Positions 38,603 through 47,754 of a DNA stretch of 64,000 bases are shown in pieces; within the stretch, counting starts at the first letter, position 1; every line of letters begins with the position of its first letter. The notes below the pieces were generated by a model. That model saw nothing but the letters and a program-made list of their open reading frames with translations. It did no database searches and had not been told where the DNA came from. Location: positions 18,501 through 82,500 of the forward strand of contig CACIRV010000001.1 in assembly GCA_902589155.1 (NCBI GenBank). The letters run 5' to 3'. Source of the DNA: an uncultured Pelagibacteraceae bacterium (GTDB lineage: Bacteria > Pseudomonadota > Alphaproteobacteria > Pelagibacterales > Pelagibacteraceae). Both the position numbers and the translations under genes were made by a program.

Positions 38603-40282
38603 TTAATTTGTTTTTACTTTGGTCTGTTTCATTATTACCCATTGCTGAGCAATTGTTAAAATATTGTTTATAGTCCAGTACACGACTAAACCAGACGGAA
38701 AAGATGCTAAAATAATTGTTAAGAACAATGGAAAAAATGCAAATATTTTTGCTTGAACTGGGTCTGTTGGAGCAGGGTTGAGTTTTTGTTGAACCCACAT
38801 CGAAGCGCCCATTAATATTGGCCAGATACCAATAATTAAAAAACTAGGAGGATCCCAAGGTATTAAACCAAATAGATTAAAAATAGATGTTGGATCTTTA
38901 TCGGATAAATCTTGAATCCAACCAAAAAAGGGCTGATGTCTCATCTCTAAAGAGATGAATAGCATTTTGTAAATAGCAAAGAAAAACGGTATTTGAATCA
39001 AAACAGGCAAACACCCTGACGCAGGATTTATTTTTTCCTTTCTATAAAGAGCCATCATTTCTTGCTGAAGTTTAGCCTTATCTTCTTTATGCAATTCTTT
39101 AAGTCTCGTCATTTCTGGTTGTACAGCTTTCATTTTAGCCATAGATCTAAAGGAGTAATTTGCAAGTGGGAAGAAAATTAATCTTATTCCAACTGTGATT
39201 AGAACTATAGCTGTTCCAAAATTACCAAAATATTTAAATAGGTAGTCAATTATAAAAAACAAAGGTTTTGTAAAAAAATAAAACCATCCCCAGTCAATTA
39301 CTAAATCAAATTTATTTATATTTTGATTAGCCGCATAAGAATCAATTGTATCAACTTCTTTTGCTGCTACAAATAATCTTACTTCATTAGAATTATTTGA
39401 GGACGGATTAATCCTAGTTGGATTATTTAAAATATAGTTAGCTTTAAAAGAGTCCTTATATAAAAATGTAGATTTAAAATTTTCTCCCTTTTTTGGCACT
39501 AAAGCTGTCATCCAGTATTTATCTGTAATACCGAGCCAACCTTCATTTGCTTCTCTTACTATTTTGTTTTCTTCAACATCATCATAATCATCTTCTTTAA
39601 GTTCTTCATCAAAAACACCAATAAATCCCTCATGAGAAATATAAAAATTTTGAATATAATCAGGTATTCTATTCCTGCTTATTTGAGCATAAGGATATAA
39701 ATCTATAGTTTGGTTTGTATTATTTTGAACTTCCTGTGTTATTTTAAATAGATATTTATTATCTAATTCAATTCTTTTTTTAAATATAATTCCTTCATCA
39801 TTATTCCATTCCAAAACCACCGGTTCATTGTTACTCAAAACTTTGTTTCCATTAACTTTCCAGATTGATTTTTTTGAAGGGACTTTAATTTTATTCCCAA
39901 TACTTGTCCATCCGGTTTCAACATAAAACCCGTCTTTAGTTTGTGCAGGATTTAAAAATTCAACGTTTAAATTATTTTCTAAATTTTGTTTATGTTTCTT
40001 GAAAGAAATATCATCTATTAAACCACCCTCTAAAGACATAGAGCCAATAATACTTTCGTTTTCAATTTTAATTCTTTCAGAACTTTTAATAGAGTCTTCT
40101 CTTGTAATCGTTTCAACTTTTATCGACTCATTAATATTTGGGGTTATATTAGTTTCATTAACTTTCTTTTGTTGCTGATCAGCTTGATTGTTTACAGGTC
40201 TAGGATTTTCAAAAAAAGCTGCCCAAAAAAGTAATACAGACATAGATAAAGCTATTGCTATAAAAACATTTTTGTTATCCAT
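38603..40282 (-). CDS. yidC: Membrane protein insertase YidC
   Basis: A 559-residue Oxa1/YidC insertase. It has an N-terminal transmembrane helix (residues 5-22), a large periplasmic beta-sandwich domain (about 60-340), and a C-terminal core of about five helices. The cytoplasmic hairpin ([16 protein letters not shown], then [20 protein letters not shown]) and [12 protein letters not shown] are diagnostic. It works with SecYEG or alone. It follows yidD with an 8-bp overlap. Confidence 0.98.
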   Translation of the reverse strand: MDNKNVFIAIALSMSVLLFWAAFFENPRPVNNQADQQQKKVNETNITPNINESIKVETITREDSIKSSERIKIENESIIGSMSLEGGLIDDISFKKHKQNLENNLNVEFLNPAQTKDGFYVETGWTSIGNKIKVPSKKSIWKVNGNKVLSNNEPVVLEWNNDEGIIFKKRIELDNKYLFKITQEVQNNTNQTIDLYPYAQISRNRIPDYIQNFYISHEGFIGVFDEELKEDDYDDVEENKIVREANEGWLGITDKYWMTALVPKKGENFKSTFLYKDSFKANYILNNPTRINPSSNNSNEVRLFVAAKEVDTIDSYAANQNINKFDLVIDWGWFYFFTKPLFFIIDYLFKYFGNFGTAIVLITVGIRLIFFPLANYSFRSMAKMKAVQPEMTRLKELHKEDKAKLQQEMMALYRKEKINPASGCLPVLIQIPFFFAIYKMLFISLEMRHQPFFGWIQDLSDKDPTSIFNLFGLIPWDPPSFLIIGIWPILMGASMWVQQKLNPAPTDPVQAKIFAFFPLFLTIILASFPSGLVVYWTINNILTIAQQWVIMKQTKVKTN

Positions 40283-40544
40283 TTAATTTTTCCTTGGTTA
40301 AATCTTTTTTATCTGGAACTATATCCAAACCATCTCCTCCACCTAAAATCTTAAATGGATGACAGCTAAATATTCTTTTAATACCCAAGATAGAGCCTTT
40401 TATTAATCCATGAACTTTAAGAGAGTCTATGTAATATTCAGAACAAGTTGGGAGGTATCTACATCTATTTCCTAAAAGAGGTGAAATAAAATATTGATAC
40501 AATTTTATTATATAAATATTAAAAAGTATAATTAATTTAGTCAT
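40275..40544 (-). CDS. yidD: Membrane protein insertion efficiency factor YidD
   Basis: An 89-residue protein of the YidD family: [20 protein letters not shown] with its conserved cysteines, and [17 protein letters not shown]. It is membrane-associated through an N-terminal amphipathic helix and assists YidC-dependent insertion. It is placed between rnpA and yidC, overlapping both (4 and 8 bp). Confidence 0.95.
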   Translation of the reverse strand: MTKLIILFNIYIIKLYQYFISPLLGNRCRYLPTCSEYYIDSLKVHGLIKGSILGIKRIFSCHPFKILGGGDGLDIVPDKKDLTKEKLNG

Positions 40545-40891
40545 TTACTTAATTTTTTAAAACTCTTAGTCATTTCTAGCATTATAACATTTTGTTCTTT
40601 TGTATAAGCATTTGATTTTCCAAAAACTATATAAGTATAATCTCTGTTAATTGCACCTCTTTTTTTTAACAATTTATGAACAATGGCTTTTAATTTTCTT
40701 CTTATTTTGTTTCTTTTAACTGCATTACCAATTTTCTTTTTCATTATAAAACTAATAAGTAAATTCGTTTTATATTTTGGTTTGTAAAAATTTTTTGCAG
40801 CAAATATGGAAAAGCATTCTGAATGAATTTTTTTTTCTTTTAGTGCTTTCTTGAATTGGTTGCTTTTTTTTAAACTTTCAAGCCTAACCAT
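40541..40891 (-). CDS. rnpA: Ribonuclease P protein component
   Basis: A 116-residue basic protein that supports the RNase P RNA in tRNA 5' maturation. The signature [20 protein letters not shown] (RNR motif) is clear. It lies 8 bp downstream of rpmH and overlaps yidD by 4 bp. The family is about 110-120 residues, so it is complete. Confidence 0.95.
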   Translation of the reverse strand: MVRLESLKKSNQFKKALKEKKIHSECFSIFAAKNFYKPKYKTNLLISFIMKKKIGNAVKRNKIRRKLKAIVHKLLKKRGAINRDYTYIVFGKSNAYTKEQNVIMLEMTKSFKKLSK

Positions 40892-40899
40892 TTATTTAA

Positions 40900-41034
40900 T
40901 TATGTTGATATTGTTTTTCGACCTTTAGCTCTTCTTCTAGCTATAAGTTTTCTTCCAGTTTTTGAGGCCATTCTAGCTCTAAAACCATGCCTTCTCTTTC
41001 TAACTAGATTACTGGGCTGATAAGTTCTTTTCAT
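40900..41034 (-). CDS. rpmH: Ribosomal protein L34
   Basis: Translating the minus strand from the ATG at 41034 gives a 44-residue protein that starts [20 protein letters not shown], continues [10 protein letters not shown] and ends TIST before TAA. This is a textbook L34. It is the first gene of the minus-strand run rpmH-rnpA-yidD-yidC. In many bacteria this block is close to the replication origin, but no dnaA or origin repeat is seen here. Confidence 0.97.
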   Translation of the reverse strand: MKRTYQPSNLVRKRRHGFRARMASKTGRKLIARRRAKGRKTIST

Positions 41035-41084
41035 AAATATTTTAAGGTATATATTTTAATTGTTGTCTATTGTACAGGTAAATT

Positions 41085-41810
41085 ATGAGCAAAAGTTTAA
41101 AACTTTTTTTAGGAATTTCTTACATTATTATCTTATTTGTTTTCCTGTATTTGATCTTTTCTTATGTAGAAGTAACAAGATTGGATGATTTTTTATATTA
41201 TAAAGAATTACAAATGGATTTAGAAAAGACCATTGGTAAAAATCTTTATATAAATCTTCTTGCATTCTTTTTATTTTGTGTTGTTTGGGTATCCTTGTTG
41301 GGATTTGGTTCACCCCTTTTACTTATTTCAGGTATTTTATTTGGAAAATGGATTGGAACTTTTATTTCTCTTTTGTCGATTTCTATTGGAGCTTTGATAC
41401 TTTATTCAATAGCTAGTTTTTTTTTTAGAGATTTAGTTTACAGCTTATTAGAAAAAAGATTTTCAAAATATATTTATCTTTTTAGAAAAAATGAGTTTAA
41501 TTATTTTTTAGCGTTTAGATTAGCTGGGGGATTAGGTATTCCTTTTGGACCACAAAATGTTTTACCTGTTATTTTTAATATAAAAAAATCAAATTATTTT
41601 TTTGCAAGCTTTATAGGATTTATACCAATGTTTTTTATTTGGAACACCATAGGGGCTGGATTAAATGAGTATATAAAACAAGCAGATAATTTTAGTTTTA
41701 TTAGCTTATTTTTAAACAGAGAGATTTATTTACCAATAATTTTCTTTGTAATTATTATGCTAATATCAGTGATAATTAAGAAAAGAGTATTTAGTGATAA
41801 AAAATCATAA
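41085..41810 (+). CDS. VTT-domain (TVP38/DedA-type) membrane protein
   Basis: A 241-residue membrane protein with about six hydrophobic segments. The VTT/SNARE-associated core includes LLISGILFGKWIGTFISLLS, FRLAGGLGIPFGPQNVLPVI (re-entrant, proline/glycine-rich) and FIGFIPMFFIWNTIGAGLNE. Members of the superfamily move lipids or act as scramblases or transporters. It is divergent from rpmH. Confidence 0.85.
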   Translation: MSKSLKLFLGISYIIILFVFLYLIFSYVEVTRLDDFLYYKELQMDLEKTIGKNLYINLLAFFLFCVVWVSLLGFGSPLLLISGILFGKWIGTFISLLSISIGALILYSIASFFFRDLVYSLLEKRFSKYIYLFRKNEFNYFLAFRLAGGLGIPFGPQNVLPVIFNIKKSNYFFASFIGFIPMFFIWNTIGAGLNEYIKQADNFSFISLFLNREIYLPIIFFVIIMLISVIIKKRVFSDKKS

Positions 41811-41838
41811 ATTTTTTTAAAAAAAGGTTGTAAAATTA

Positions 41839-42027
41839 ATGGTTGAAAAATTAAATTGGTTAGTCTGGTTAATTTTAGTGATTTTATGGAATTATGGTTT
41901 TCCAGAAGCAACACCATTACTAGATGTAATTGTTGCCGTAATTTTGTCCTTATTGTTTATAATTATTAAGTTATTTCGATCAAGATACTTGCATAAAACC
42001 AGTTCAAGAAGTAAAAATAGGATCTAA
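41839..42027 (+). CDS. Small membrane protein, unknown
   Basis: A 62-residue protein I do not recognise. It has two hydrophobic stretches (residues about 6-18, WLVWLILVILWNYG, and about 26-45, LLDVIVAVILSLLFIIIKLF) and a basic tail (RSRYLHKTSSRSKNRI). A two-helix hairpin with both ends in the cytoplasm is likely. It is one of three short genes packed between the VTT gene and dcd. Confidence 0.6.
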   Translation: MVEKLNWLVWLILVILWNYGFPEATPLLDVIVAVILSLLFIIIKLFRSRYLHKTSSRSKNRI

Positions 42028-42043
42028 TGAAGGAGCGCTTAAT

Positions 42044-42238
42044 ATGGGAATTCACTATGACTATAAATCTACACGCGGTGACAAAGCAATGAAAAAAGAA
42101 GCTAAGCGCAAAGCACGAATAGAACAAAGAAGAGCCAAGAGATCTATCAGTAGTTCTAAATCTTTAGAAGAAGAAAAAATGCACGATATAGACAGACCTA
42201 TAACTCTAGAAGATTTAACAAACCCAGATAAAAACTAA
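42044..42238 (+). CDS. Small charged protein, unknown
   Basis: A 64-residue soluble protein with a good ribosome-binding site (AAGGAG, 10 nt before the ATG). The middle is strongly basic (AMKKEAKRKARIEQRRAKRS) and the tail acidic (LEEEKMHDIDRPITLEDL). It is likely a nucleic-acid or ribosome binder, but I know no named family. The GIHYDYK and TLEDLTNP ends look like conserved motifs. Confidence 0.7.
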   Translation: MGIHYDYKSTRGDKAMKKEAKRKARIEQRRAKRSISSSKSLEEEKMHDIDRPITLEDLTNPDKN

Positions 42239-42245
42239 TTTTAAA

Positions 42246-42374
42246 ATGAGATCTTTTGTTAAAAAAGACTCCTTATTAAAAAATCGTGAAACTTCATTAA
42301 AAAAAAACTTAAAAAAAAGAAAAAAATTTAAAAGTAAGATTAAAAAAAAATATGACAGTTCTCTCAGATAAATG
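42246..42374 (+). CDS. Possible 42-residue lysine-rich protein
   Basis: ATG at 42246 opens a frame of 42 codons ending TAA at 42374. It starts [20 protein letters not shown] and is about one third lysine. It fills the otherwise empty 113 bp before dcd and overlaps dcd by 23 bp. The poly-A composition could produce such a frame by chance, and no clear Shine-Dalgarno is present. Comparison with relatives would settle it. Confidence 0.35.
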
Positions 42375-42903
42375 GATTAAAAAAGCAGCTCAAAAAGGAA
42401 TGATTAAACCTTTTGTTAGTAAACAAGTTAGAAAAGGAAAAATTTCTTTTGGCCTTTCATCTTATGGTTATGATGCAAGAGTTTCTAATGAATTTAAGAT
42501 ATTTACGAATGTCAACTCTGGAATAGTAGATCCAAAAATTTTCAAAAAGGAGAGCTTTGTAACAAAAATTGGAAAAGAATGCATAATACCTCCTAACTCT
42601 TTCGCATTAGCAAGAACAATGGAGTATTTTAAAATTCCAGAGAATGTATTGGTTATATGTTTAGGCAAATCTACATATGCAAGATGTGGAATTATTGTCA
42701 ACGTGACCCCATTAGAGCCTGGATGGGAGGGGCATGTGACATTAGAATTTTCTAATACGACACCTTTACCAGCCAAAATTTATGCTAACGAGGGTGTTGC
42801 TCAGCTAGTATTTATTAGAGGCAATGAAAAACCTAGCATTACATATGCTAAAAGAAAAGGTAAGTACATGAAACAAAAAGGCGTTACTCTTCCAAAGATT
42901 TAA
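42352..42903 (+). CDS. dcd: dCTP deaminase
   Basis: A 183-residue trimeric nucleotide deaminase making dUTP from dCTP. It has [32 protein letters not shown] and the catalytic Glu in GHVTLEFSN, followed by the VAQLVF strand. The length is normal. It is followed by murA 8 bp later. Confidence 0.96.
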   Translation: MTVLSDKWIKKAAQKGMIKPFVSKQVRKGKISFGLSSYGYDARVSNEFKIFTNVNSGIVDPKIFKKESFVTKIGKECIIPPNSFALARTMEYFKIPENVLVICLGKSTYARCGIIVNVTPLEPGWEGHVTLEFSNTTPLPAKIYANEGVAQLVFIRGNEKPSITYAKRKGKYMKQKGVTLPKI

Positions 42904-42911
42904 GATCTTAA

Positions 42912-44168
42912 ATGCAAAAATTATTGATTAACGGAAAAAAAGAATTGTCTGGAAAGATCTCGATTTCTGGATCTAAAAATGCCACTTTGCCAATTTTGGC
43001 AGCAACTATTTTATCTCATCAAGTAGAATTAAAAAACATTCCTTTAGTTAGAGATATTTTTACAATGATAGACTTGTTAAAATTTATAGGATTAAAAATT
43101 AGTATTTTAAAAAATAAAAAAATAATTACAATAAATAATACAAATAAAAATATCAAAACACTAGCTCCTTATAAATTAGTAAAAACAATGCGAGCTGGAG
43201 TATTAGTATTGGGACCACTTTTAGCTAAATATAAAAAAGCTAAAATTTCACTTCCAGGAGGATGTGCAATTGGAAGTAGACCAGTTAATTTGCATCTTTT
43301 AGCACTAAAAAAATTAGGAGCAAAAATTAAAATAAAAAACGGATACATTTTTGCTGAAGCCAAAAATGGACTAAAAGGAGCAAAAATTACTTTTCCTAGT
43401 ATCTCTGTGGGAGCTACAGAGAACGCTGTGCTAGCAGCATTCAATGCTAAAGGAAAAACAATTCTTAAAAACTGCGCAATAGAACCTGAAGTTAAAGATT
43501 TGATTAAATTTTTAAATACGTTAGGGGGAAGAATTAAAATTGTAGGACGAAAAATTTTAATCATCGGATGTAAAATAAATAAAAAGCATATAACCCACGA
43601 AGTTATATTTGATAGAATTGAATTGGGTACTTATATGATAGCTGCAGCTCTAGTAGGAAAAAAAATAATACTCGATAAAATAAATCCTAGCATAATTCGA
43701 AATGAGGTAGATATTTTGAAAAAGATGGGAGTAAGATTAAAAGTTAAAAGATCTACTATTGAAATTCTTAAAAGCAATAAAATAAAAAAGATAAATCTTT
43801 CAACTAAGCCATATCCTGGTTTCCCAACTGATCTACAAGCGCAACTAATGGTTTTAATGACTAGGGCTCAAGGAATATCTAGAATTACAGAAAGTATTTT
43901 TGAAAACAGATTTATGCATGTCCCAGAATTAAAGAGAATGGGAGCTAATATAGAAATAAAGAATAAGATAGCTATCGTTAAAGGTCCTTCAAAGTTAACT
44001 GGAGCGGAGGTAATGGCTACAGACTTAAGAGCATCTGTAAGCTTAGTATTGGCAGGTTTAGTTGCTGATAATAGAACAATTATAAATAGAATATATCACT
44101 TAGATAGGGGATATGAGTTTTTAGAAAAAAAATTGAAAAATTGTAAAGCACGTATTAGAAGAATTTAA
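42912..44168 (+). CDS. murA: UDP-N-acetylglucosamine 1-carboxyvinyltransferase
   Basis: A 418-residue enzyme of the first committed step of murein synthesis (PEP to UDP-GlcNAc). It has GSKNATLPILAATIL near the N-terminus, the flexible loop with catalytic Cys in LPGGCAIGSRPVNLH (near residue 117), and YPGFPTDLQAQLM. The Cys rather than Asp indicates the fosfomycin-sensitive type. The next gene starts one base after the stop. Confidence 0.97.
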   Translation: MQKLLINGKKELSGKISISGSKNATLPILAATILSHQVELKNIPLVRDIFTMIDLLKFIGLKISILKNKKIITINNTNKNIKTLAPYKLVKTMRAGVLVLGPLLAKYKKAKISLPGGCAIGSRPVNLHLLALKKLGAKIKIKNGYIFAEAKNGLKGAKITFPSISVGATENAVLAAFNAKGKTILKNCAIEPEVKDLIKFLNTLGGRIKIVGRKILIIGCKINKKHITHEVIFDRIELGTYMIAAALVGKKIILDKINPSIIRNEVDILKKMGVRLKVKRSTIEILKSNKIKKINLSTKPYPGFPTDLQAQLMVLMTRAQGISRITESIFENRFMHVPELKRMGANIEIKNKIAIVKGPSKLTGAEVMATDLRASVSLVLAGLVADNRTIINRIYHLDRGYEFLEKKLKNCKARIRRI

Positions 44169-44169
44169 A

Positions 44170-44613
44170 GTGAGAGCTAAAAATTTAAAACTCATAGCTA
44201 GAACTGACGAGGATCTTAGAATTATTTCTGCTCATCTTCAAGACTCGATTGTAAATACTAAAGATATTGCAAATTTAAAAAAAAATAAAATTTTTCTAAT
44301 GCAACTCAATAGATTTATGTGGGAAGATGTTGAAAAAGGCGTTTTTAGAAAAAATAAAAGAATTAGAACAGTATTGAAATTTGATAATGTTATAGAAGTT
44401 AATTCAAAAAACATAAGTCAAACTAACAAGGATAGATTTTTGGATTTTCTCGCTATTGAGAGCAATCAAATGCCAGATAATAATTATGAAATGAAATTAA
44501 TATTTTCTGGAGATGCAGTACTTAGAGTAATTGCAGAGGTAATTGAAGTTGCATTAGACGACCAGGGAGAACCTTGGGATACAAAAAATAAGCCAAAACA
44601 CAAAGTTTTATAA
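44170..44613 (+). CDS. DUF2948 family protein
   Basis: A 147-residue protein matching the alphaproteobacterial DUF2948 family (LKLIARTDEDLRIISAHLQD, FMWEDVE, and the end LDDQGEPWDTKNKPKH). Start is GTG at 44170, one base after the murA stop. In many relatives it sits between murA and hisD; here hisD is absent and a 34-codon frame follows. Function unknown. Confidence 0.88.
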   Translation: MRAKNLKLIARTDEDLRIISAHLQDSIVNTKDIANLKKNKIFLMQLNRFMWEDVEKGVFRKNKRIRTVLKFDNVIEVNSKNISQTNKDRFLDFLAIESNQMPDNNYEMKLIFSGDAVLRVIAEVIEVALDDQGEPWDTKNKPKHKVL

Positions 44614-44717
44614 TGTTAAGATATTTAAATAGATATAGCAAAATTAAAAAAATAGACATTGAAAGATCAGGTTCTTTAGTTATAAATCTAGCACAATATT
44701 TAAAAAAGGATTTTTAA
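44613..44717 (+). CDS. Possible 34-residue protein between DUF2948 and infA
   Basis: ATG at 44613 uses the last base of the DUF2948 stop; the TAA at 44715-44717 touches the infA start at 44718. The peptide begins MLRYLNRYSKIKK and ends QYLKKDF. The exact fit at both ends suggests it is translated, either as a microprotein or to carry ribosomes to the TTG of infA. It could also be a relic of genes (such as hisD) found here in relatives. I recognise no family. Confidence 0.45.
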   Translation: MLRYLNRYSKIKKIDIERSGSLVINLAQYLKKDF

Positions 44718-44933
44718 TTGGCAAAACAAGAAACTTTAGAATTCAAAGGAAAGGTAACAGAATTATTACCTAATGCTATGTTTAGAGTAAAACTTGAAAA
44801 CAATCATGAAATATTAGCTCACACGGCTGGAAAATTGAGAAAGAATAGAATAAGAGTGCTGGCTGGAGATAATGTGATGGTAGAAATGACTCCATACGAT
44901 TTAACTAAAGGTAGAATAACTTTTAGATTTTAG
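44718..44933 (+). CDS. infA: Translation initiation factor IF-1
   Basis: A 71-residue OB-fold protein: [20 protein letters not shown] at the start and [15 protein letters not shown] at the end, a textbook IF-1. The start is TTG at 44718, directly after the stop of the preceding 34-codon frame. The stop codon TAG (44931-44933) shares its G with the first base of tRNA-Phe, so tRNA 5' processing of a joint transcript would cut within the stop codon. Confidence 0.97.
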   Translation: MAKQETLEFKGKVTELLPNAMFRVKLENNHEILAHTAGKLRKNRIRVLAGDNVMVEMTPYDLTKGRITFRF

Positions 44934-45007
44934 GCCTTGTAGCTCAGTAGTAGAGCAGTACCCTGAAAAGGTATGTGTCGTAAGTGCGATTCTTACCAAG
45001 GCCACCA
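44933..45007 (+). tRNA. tRNA-Phe(GAA) with non-canonical D- and T-loops
   Basis: A 75-nt cloverleaf. The acceptor GGCCTTG pairs with CAAGGCC, the discriminator is A and CCA is encoded. The anticodon arm GTACC-CTGAAAA-GGTAT carries GAA. The variable region GTGTC is like other tRNA-Phe. The D-loop is AGTAGTA (only 7 nt, with A at position 18). The T-loop is TGCGATT, with G instead of T at position 55. The stem pairing is otherwise sound, so it is probably functional. Confidence 0.88.
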
Positions 45008-45022
45008 CCAAGTTATGATTAA

Positions 45023-46708
45023 ATGAGCAAAATTAAATCTGATATTGAAATAGCAAGAGCAGCAAATATTAAACCAATTGATGAAGTGCTTGCAAAATCA
45101 AATATTCCTGATGATCCCTTTGCATTTAGTCCGATGGGACGTCATATAGCAAAACTTAATTTAGAATATATTTCCACATTAAAAGAAAAAAAAAATAATT
45201 TAATTTTGGTTACTGCTATTACTCCAACTCCTGCTGGAGAAGGAAAAACCACAACTTCTGTCGGCCTTAGTGATGCTCTGAATAAAATTGGAAAACACTC
45301 AATAGTCTGTTTAAGAGAACCAAGTTTGGGACCTTCATTTGGAATGAAGGGTGGAGCAGCAGGTGGCGGTTATGCTCAAGTTATTCCAATGGAACAGATC
45401 AACTTACATTTCACTGGTGACTTTCATGCAATAACTTCAGCTCATAATTTACTTTCAGCCTTAATAGATAATCATATTTATTGGGGAAATAAATTAAACA
45501 TAGATACTAAAAATATCGTATGGAAAAGAGTAGTAGATTTAAATGATCGAGCTCTAAGAAAAATAGAGATTAACTTAGAAAAATTAAAAGCCAATATCCC
45601 AAGAAATGATAGCTTTGATATTACTGTTGCCTCTGAAGTAATGGCGATTTTTTGTTTATCGAATAGCATACAAGAATTAGAAGAAAAAATTGGCAATATT
45701 ACTGTTGCATATTCAAAAGATAAAAAACCTATATATGCAAAAAATTTAAAAGCCCAAGGCCCTATGACAGTTCTACTTAAAGAAGCCGTTAGGCCTAATG
45801 TTGTACAGACTCTTGAAAATAATTTAGCTTTTATTCATGGCGGACCATTTGCAAATATTGCTCATGGCTGTAATTCAATTCTTGCAACAAAAACTGCTTT
45901 AAAATTAGCTGAATACGTCGTTACAGAAGCAGGTTTTGGAGCCGACCTTGGCGCTGAAAAGTTTTTAGATATTAAATGTCGCAAAGCAGGTATTCAACCT
46001 AGCTGTGTAGTTCTTGTAGCAACAATAAGAGCTTTAAAAATGCATGGTGGAGTAGAGAAAGATGATCTTAAAAAAGAAAATTTAGAGGCACTTAAAAAAG
46101 GATTACCTAACCTTGAAAGACATATTGAAAATATTAAAAAATTTGGCTTAGACCTAGTTGTAGCAATTAATCACTTTATTTCTGATACTGATAATGAAGT
46201 TAAAGTTATCCAAGATTACTGTTCAAAACTTGGAGTTAAGGTAAGTCTTTGCACACATTGGTCAGATGGGGGTAATGGAACTAAAGATTTAGCTAACAAT
46301 ATAGTTGAATTGACCGAGAAGAGTGAGAAAAGAAAATTTAAATATTTATATTCCGATGAAATCCCAATTTTGGAAAAAATAGAAAAAATCGCAAAAGAGA
46401 TTTATAGAGCTAAAGGAATCGAAGTAGATGAAAAAACTAAAGAGCAAATAAAGAAGTTAGAACAGGCTGGATTTGGAAAATTTCCAGTTTGTATTGCAAA
46501 AACACAATATAGTTTTTCTACTGATCCTAAATTAAAAGGAGCCCCTTCAGGTCATACGCTATCTGTTAGAGAAGTAAGATTATCTAGTGGAGCAGAATTT
46601 TTAGTTGTTGTTTGCGGATCAATAATGACTATGCCAGGTCTTCCAAGAGTACCAGCAGCTGATAATATTAAATTAAATAAAAAAGGTGAGATAGAAGGTT
46701 TATTTTAA
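45023..46708 (+). CDS. fhs: Formate-tetrahydrofolate ligase
   Basis: A 561-residue enzyme that interconverts formate + THF + ATP and 10-formyl-THF. It has the P-loop-like [14 protein letters not shown] near residue 68, [20 protein letters not shown], and [14 protein letters not shown]. It is the branch point to purines, fMet and formate release. It opens the one-carbon cluster (with formate dehydrogenase and the THF methyl genes downstream). It ends with a 4-bp overlap with the convergent glycosidase gene. Confidence 0.97.
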   Translation: MSKIKSDIEIARAANIKPIDEVLAKSNIPDDPFAFSPMGRHIAKLNLEYISTLKEKKNNLILVTAITPTPAGEGKTTTSVGLSDALNKIGKHSIVCLREPSLGPSFGMKGGAAGGGYAQVIPMEQINLHFTGDFHAITSAHNLLSALIDNHIYWGNKLNIDTKNIVWKRVVDLNDRALRKIEINLEKLKANIPRNDSFDITVASEVMAIFCLSNSIQELEEKIGNITVAYSKDKKPIYAKNLKAQGPMTVLLKEAVRPNVVQTLENNLAFIHGGPFANIAHGCNSILATKTALKLAEYVVTEAGFGADLGAEKFLDIKCRKAGIQPSCVVLVATIRALKMHGGVEKDDLKKENLEALKKGLPNLERHIENIKKFGLDLVVAINHFISDTDNEVKVIQDYCSKLGVKVSLCTHWSDGGNGTKDLANNIVELTEKSEKRKFKYLYSDEIPILEKIEKIAKEIYRAKGIEVDEKTKEQIKKLEQAGFGKFPVCIAKTQYSFSTDPKLKGAPSGHTLSVREVRLSSGAEFLVVVCGSIMTMPGLPRVPAADNIKLNKKGEIEGLF

Positions 46709-47754
46709 AAATCTATAATTTTCTTAGAGCTGTCTGCCATGGTAAATTCAGCTTTTTTCTTTGAGATTAATTTCATAGACTTAAATCCATCAACTTCTTT
46801 TATAAATTTATTTAGTTTTTTTCTTGCACCTTTACTCATTTTCATCCCTGGCGCATTAACACCTACATCTATAATGACTTCAGCTCCATTTGCAAAAGCA
46901 TTAATATAATTCGGTATAACTCTGCATTTGCCCATCATAGCCTCTGTTACCCAAATAGGCTTGATAATGTCTAAGCTTTTTAATAGTTCTGAGAACTCGT
47001 CTACCCAAAATTCTTTATCGCATTTTCCATCTGGAGGAGTTATGTGATGTATAGCGGCTATATCAAAATGATCTTTAATTTTTGGCAAAGTGGATTTCCA
47101 ATATCTTTTATTTTCTGGAAACATTCCAGCTGCTCCAGCCATGACAATCACAGCGTCTTTTTGTTTTGATTTTATTAATTTTGAAGAAAAATTAAAAATT
47201 TCAACAAAATCTTCTTCTTTACCTTTAAAAAACATTTTAAACTCAGGTTCATTCATTATTTGCCAATATATAATTGGTTTAGTTAAGCCTGGCATATCAT
47301 TGTTTCCATCCCCGTCATAACGGTCTATTAATTTCATAAGAAAATTTTTATAATCTTCCATTGAACAAGGTTTGCTCAAGTATTTTGTAAATCTTTTTCC
47401 AAATGGACTTCTAGCCTTTTTTCTATTGCATGATTTTTGTTCCCAGTTTGCATGCGGCCAGATAGTTGCTAAAGTTTTTTGGTTGTGATCTTGCGCGTAC
47501 GCAACATATTTATCTGCTTCTTCCCAAGAGAAAACTCCTTTTTCTTTTTCAATTCCATTCCAAATAAAAGGCCCAGGATGAGGTCTAACCCACTTACCAT
47601 CTTTACCTCTCATCCTTTCATCGTGTATCTCTGTTAGATCACCAAATCTTGATTCTGCATAAACACAATTAAAACTAAAAGTTAAATAAACTAAAGCTAA
47701 TAAGATTTTTTTTAGACTACTTTTTTTTATATTTTGCTGCTTCTTCTGATCCAC
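46705..47754 (-). CDS. Exported clan-A glycoside hydrolase-like protein
   Basis: A putative (beta/alpha)8 glycosidase of GH39/GH5-like type. The acid/base Glu is in [10 protein letters not shown] and the nucleophile Glu in [11 protein letters not shown] Sec signal ([19 protein letters not shown]) lies at the N-terminus. The frame is open to 47808, but the GTG at 47754 gives a normal signal-peptide start, so I use it. The gene then begins inside the formate dehydrogenase gene (38-bp overlap). Its substrate is unknown, and its place inside a one-carbon cluster is unexpected. Confidence 0.75.
   Translation of the reverse strand: MDQKKQQNIKKSSLKKILLALVYLTFSFNCVYAESRFGDLTEIHDERMRGKDGKWVRPHPGPFIWNGIEKEKGVFSWEEADKYVAYAQDHNQKTLATIWPHANWEQKSCNRKKARSPFGKRFTKYLSKPCSMEDYKNFLMKLIDRYDGDGNNDMPGLTKPIIYWQIMNEPEFKMFFKGKEEDFVEIFNFSSKLIKSKQKDAVIVMAGAAGMFPENKRYWKSTLPKIKDHFDIAAIHHITPPDGKCDKEFWVDEFSELLKSLDIIKPIWVTEAMMGKCRVIPNYINAFANGAEVIIDVGVNAPGMKMSKGARKKLNKFIKEVDGFKSMKLISKKKAEFTMADSSKKIIDF

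Noticed and set aside
42296-42350. Poly-A tracts before dcd as a slippery frameshift signal
   Set aside because: Both flanking genes are intact in a single frame, so no frameshift is required; A-runs of this kind are common in the window.
42468-42776. A 102-codon frame antisense to dcd
   Set aside because: Entirely within dcd, no ribosome-binding site and no family resemblance.
43169-43564. A 131-codon open frame antisense to murA
   Set aside because: It lies wholly inside a clear murA gene and its translation has no recognisable motif; it is a shadow of the sense codon pattern.
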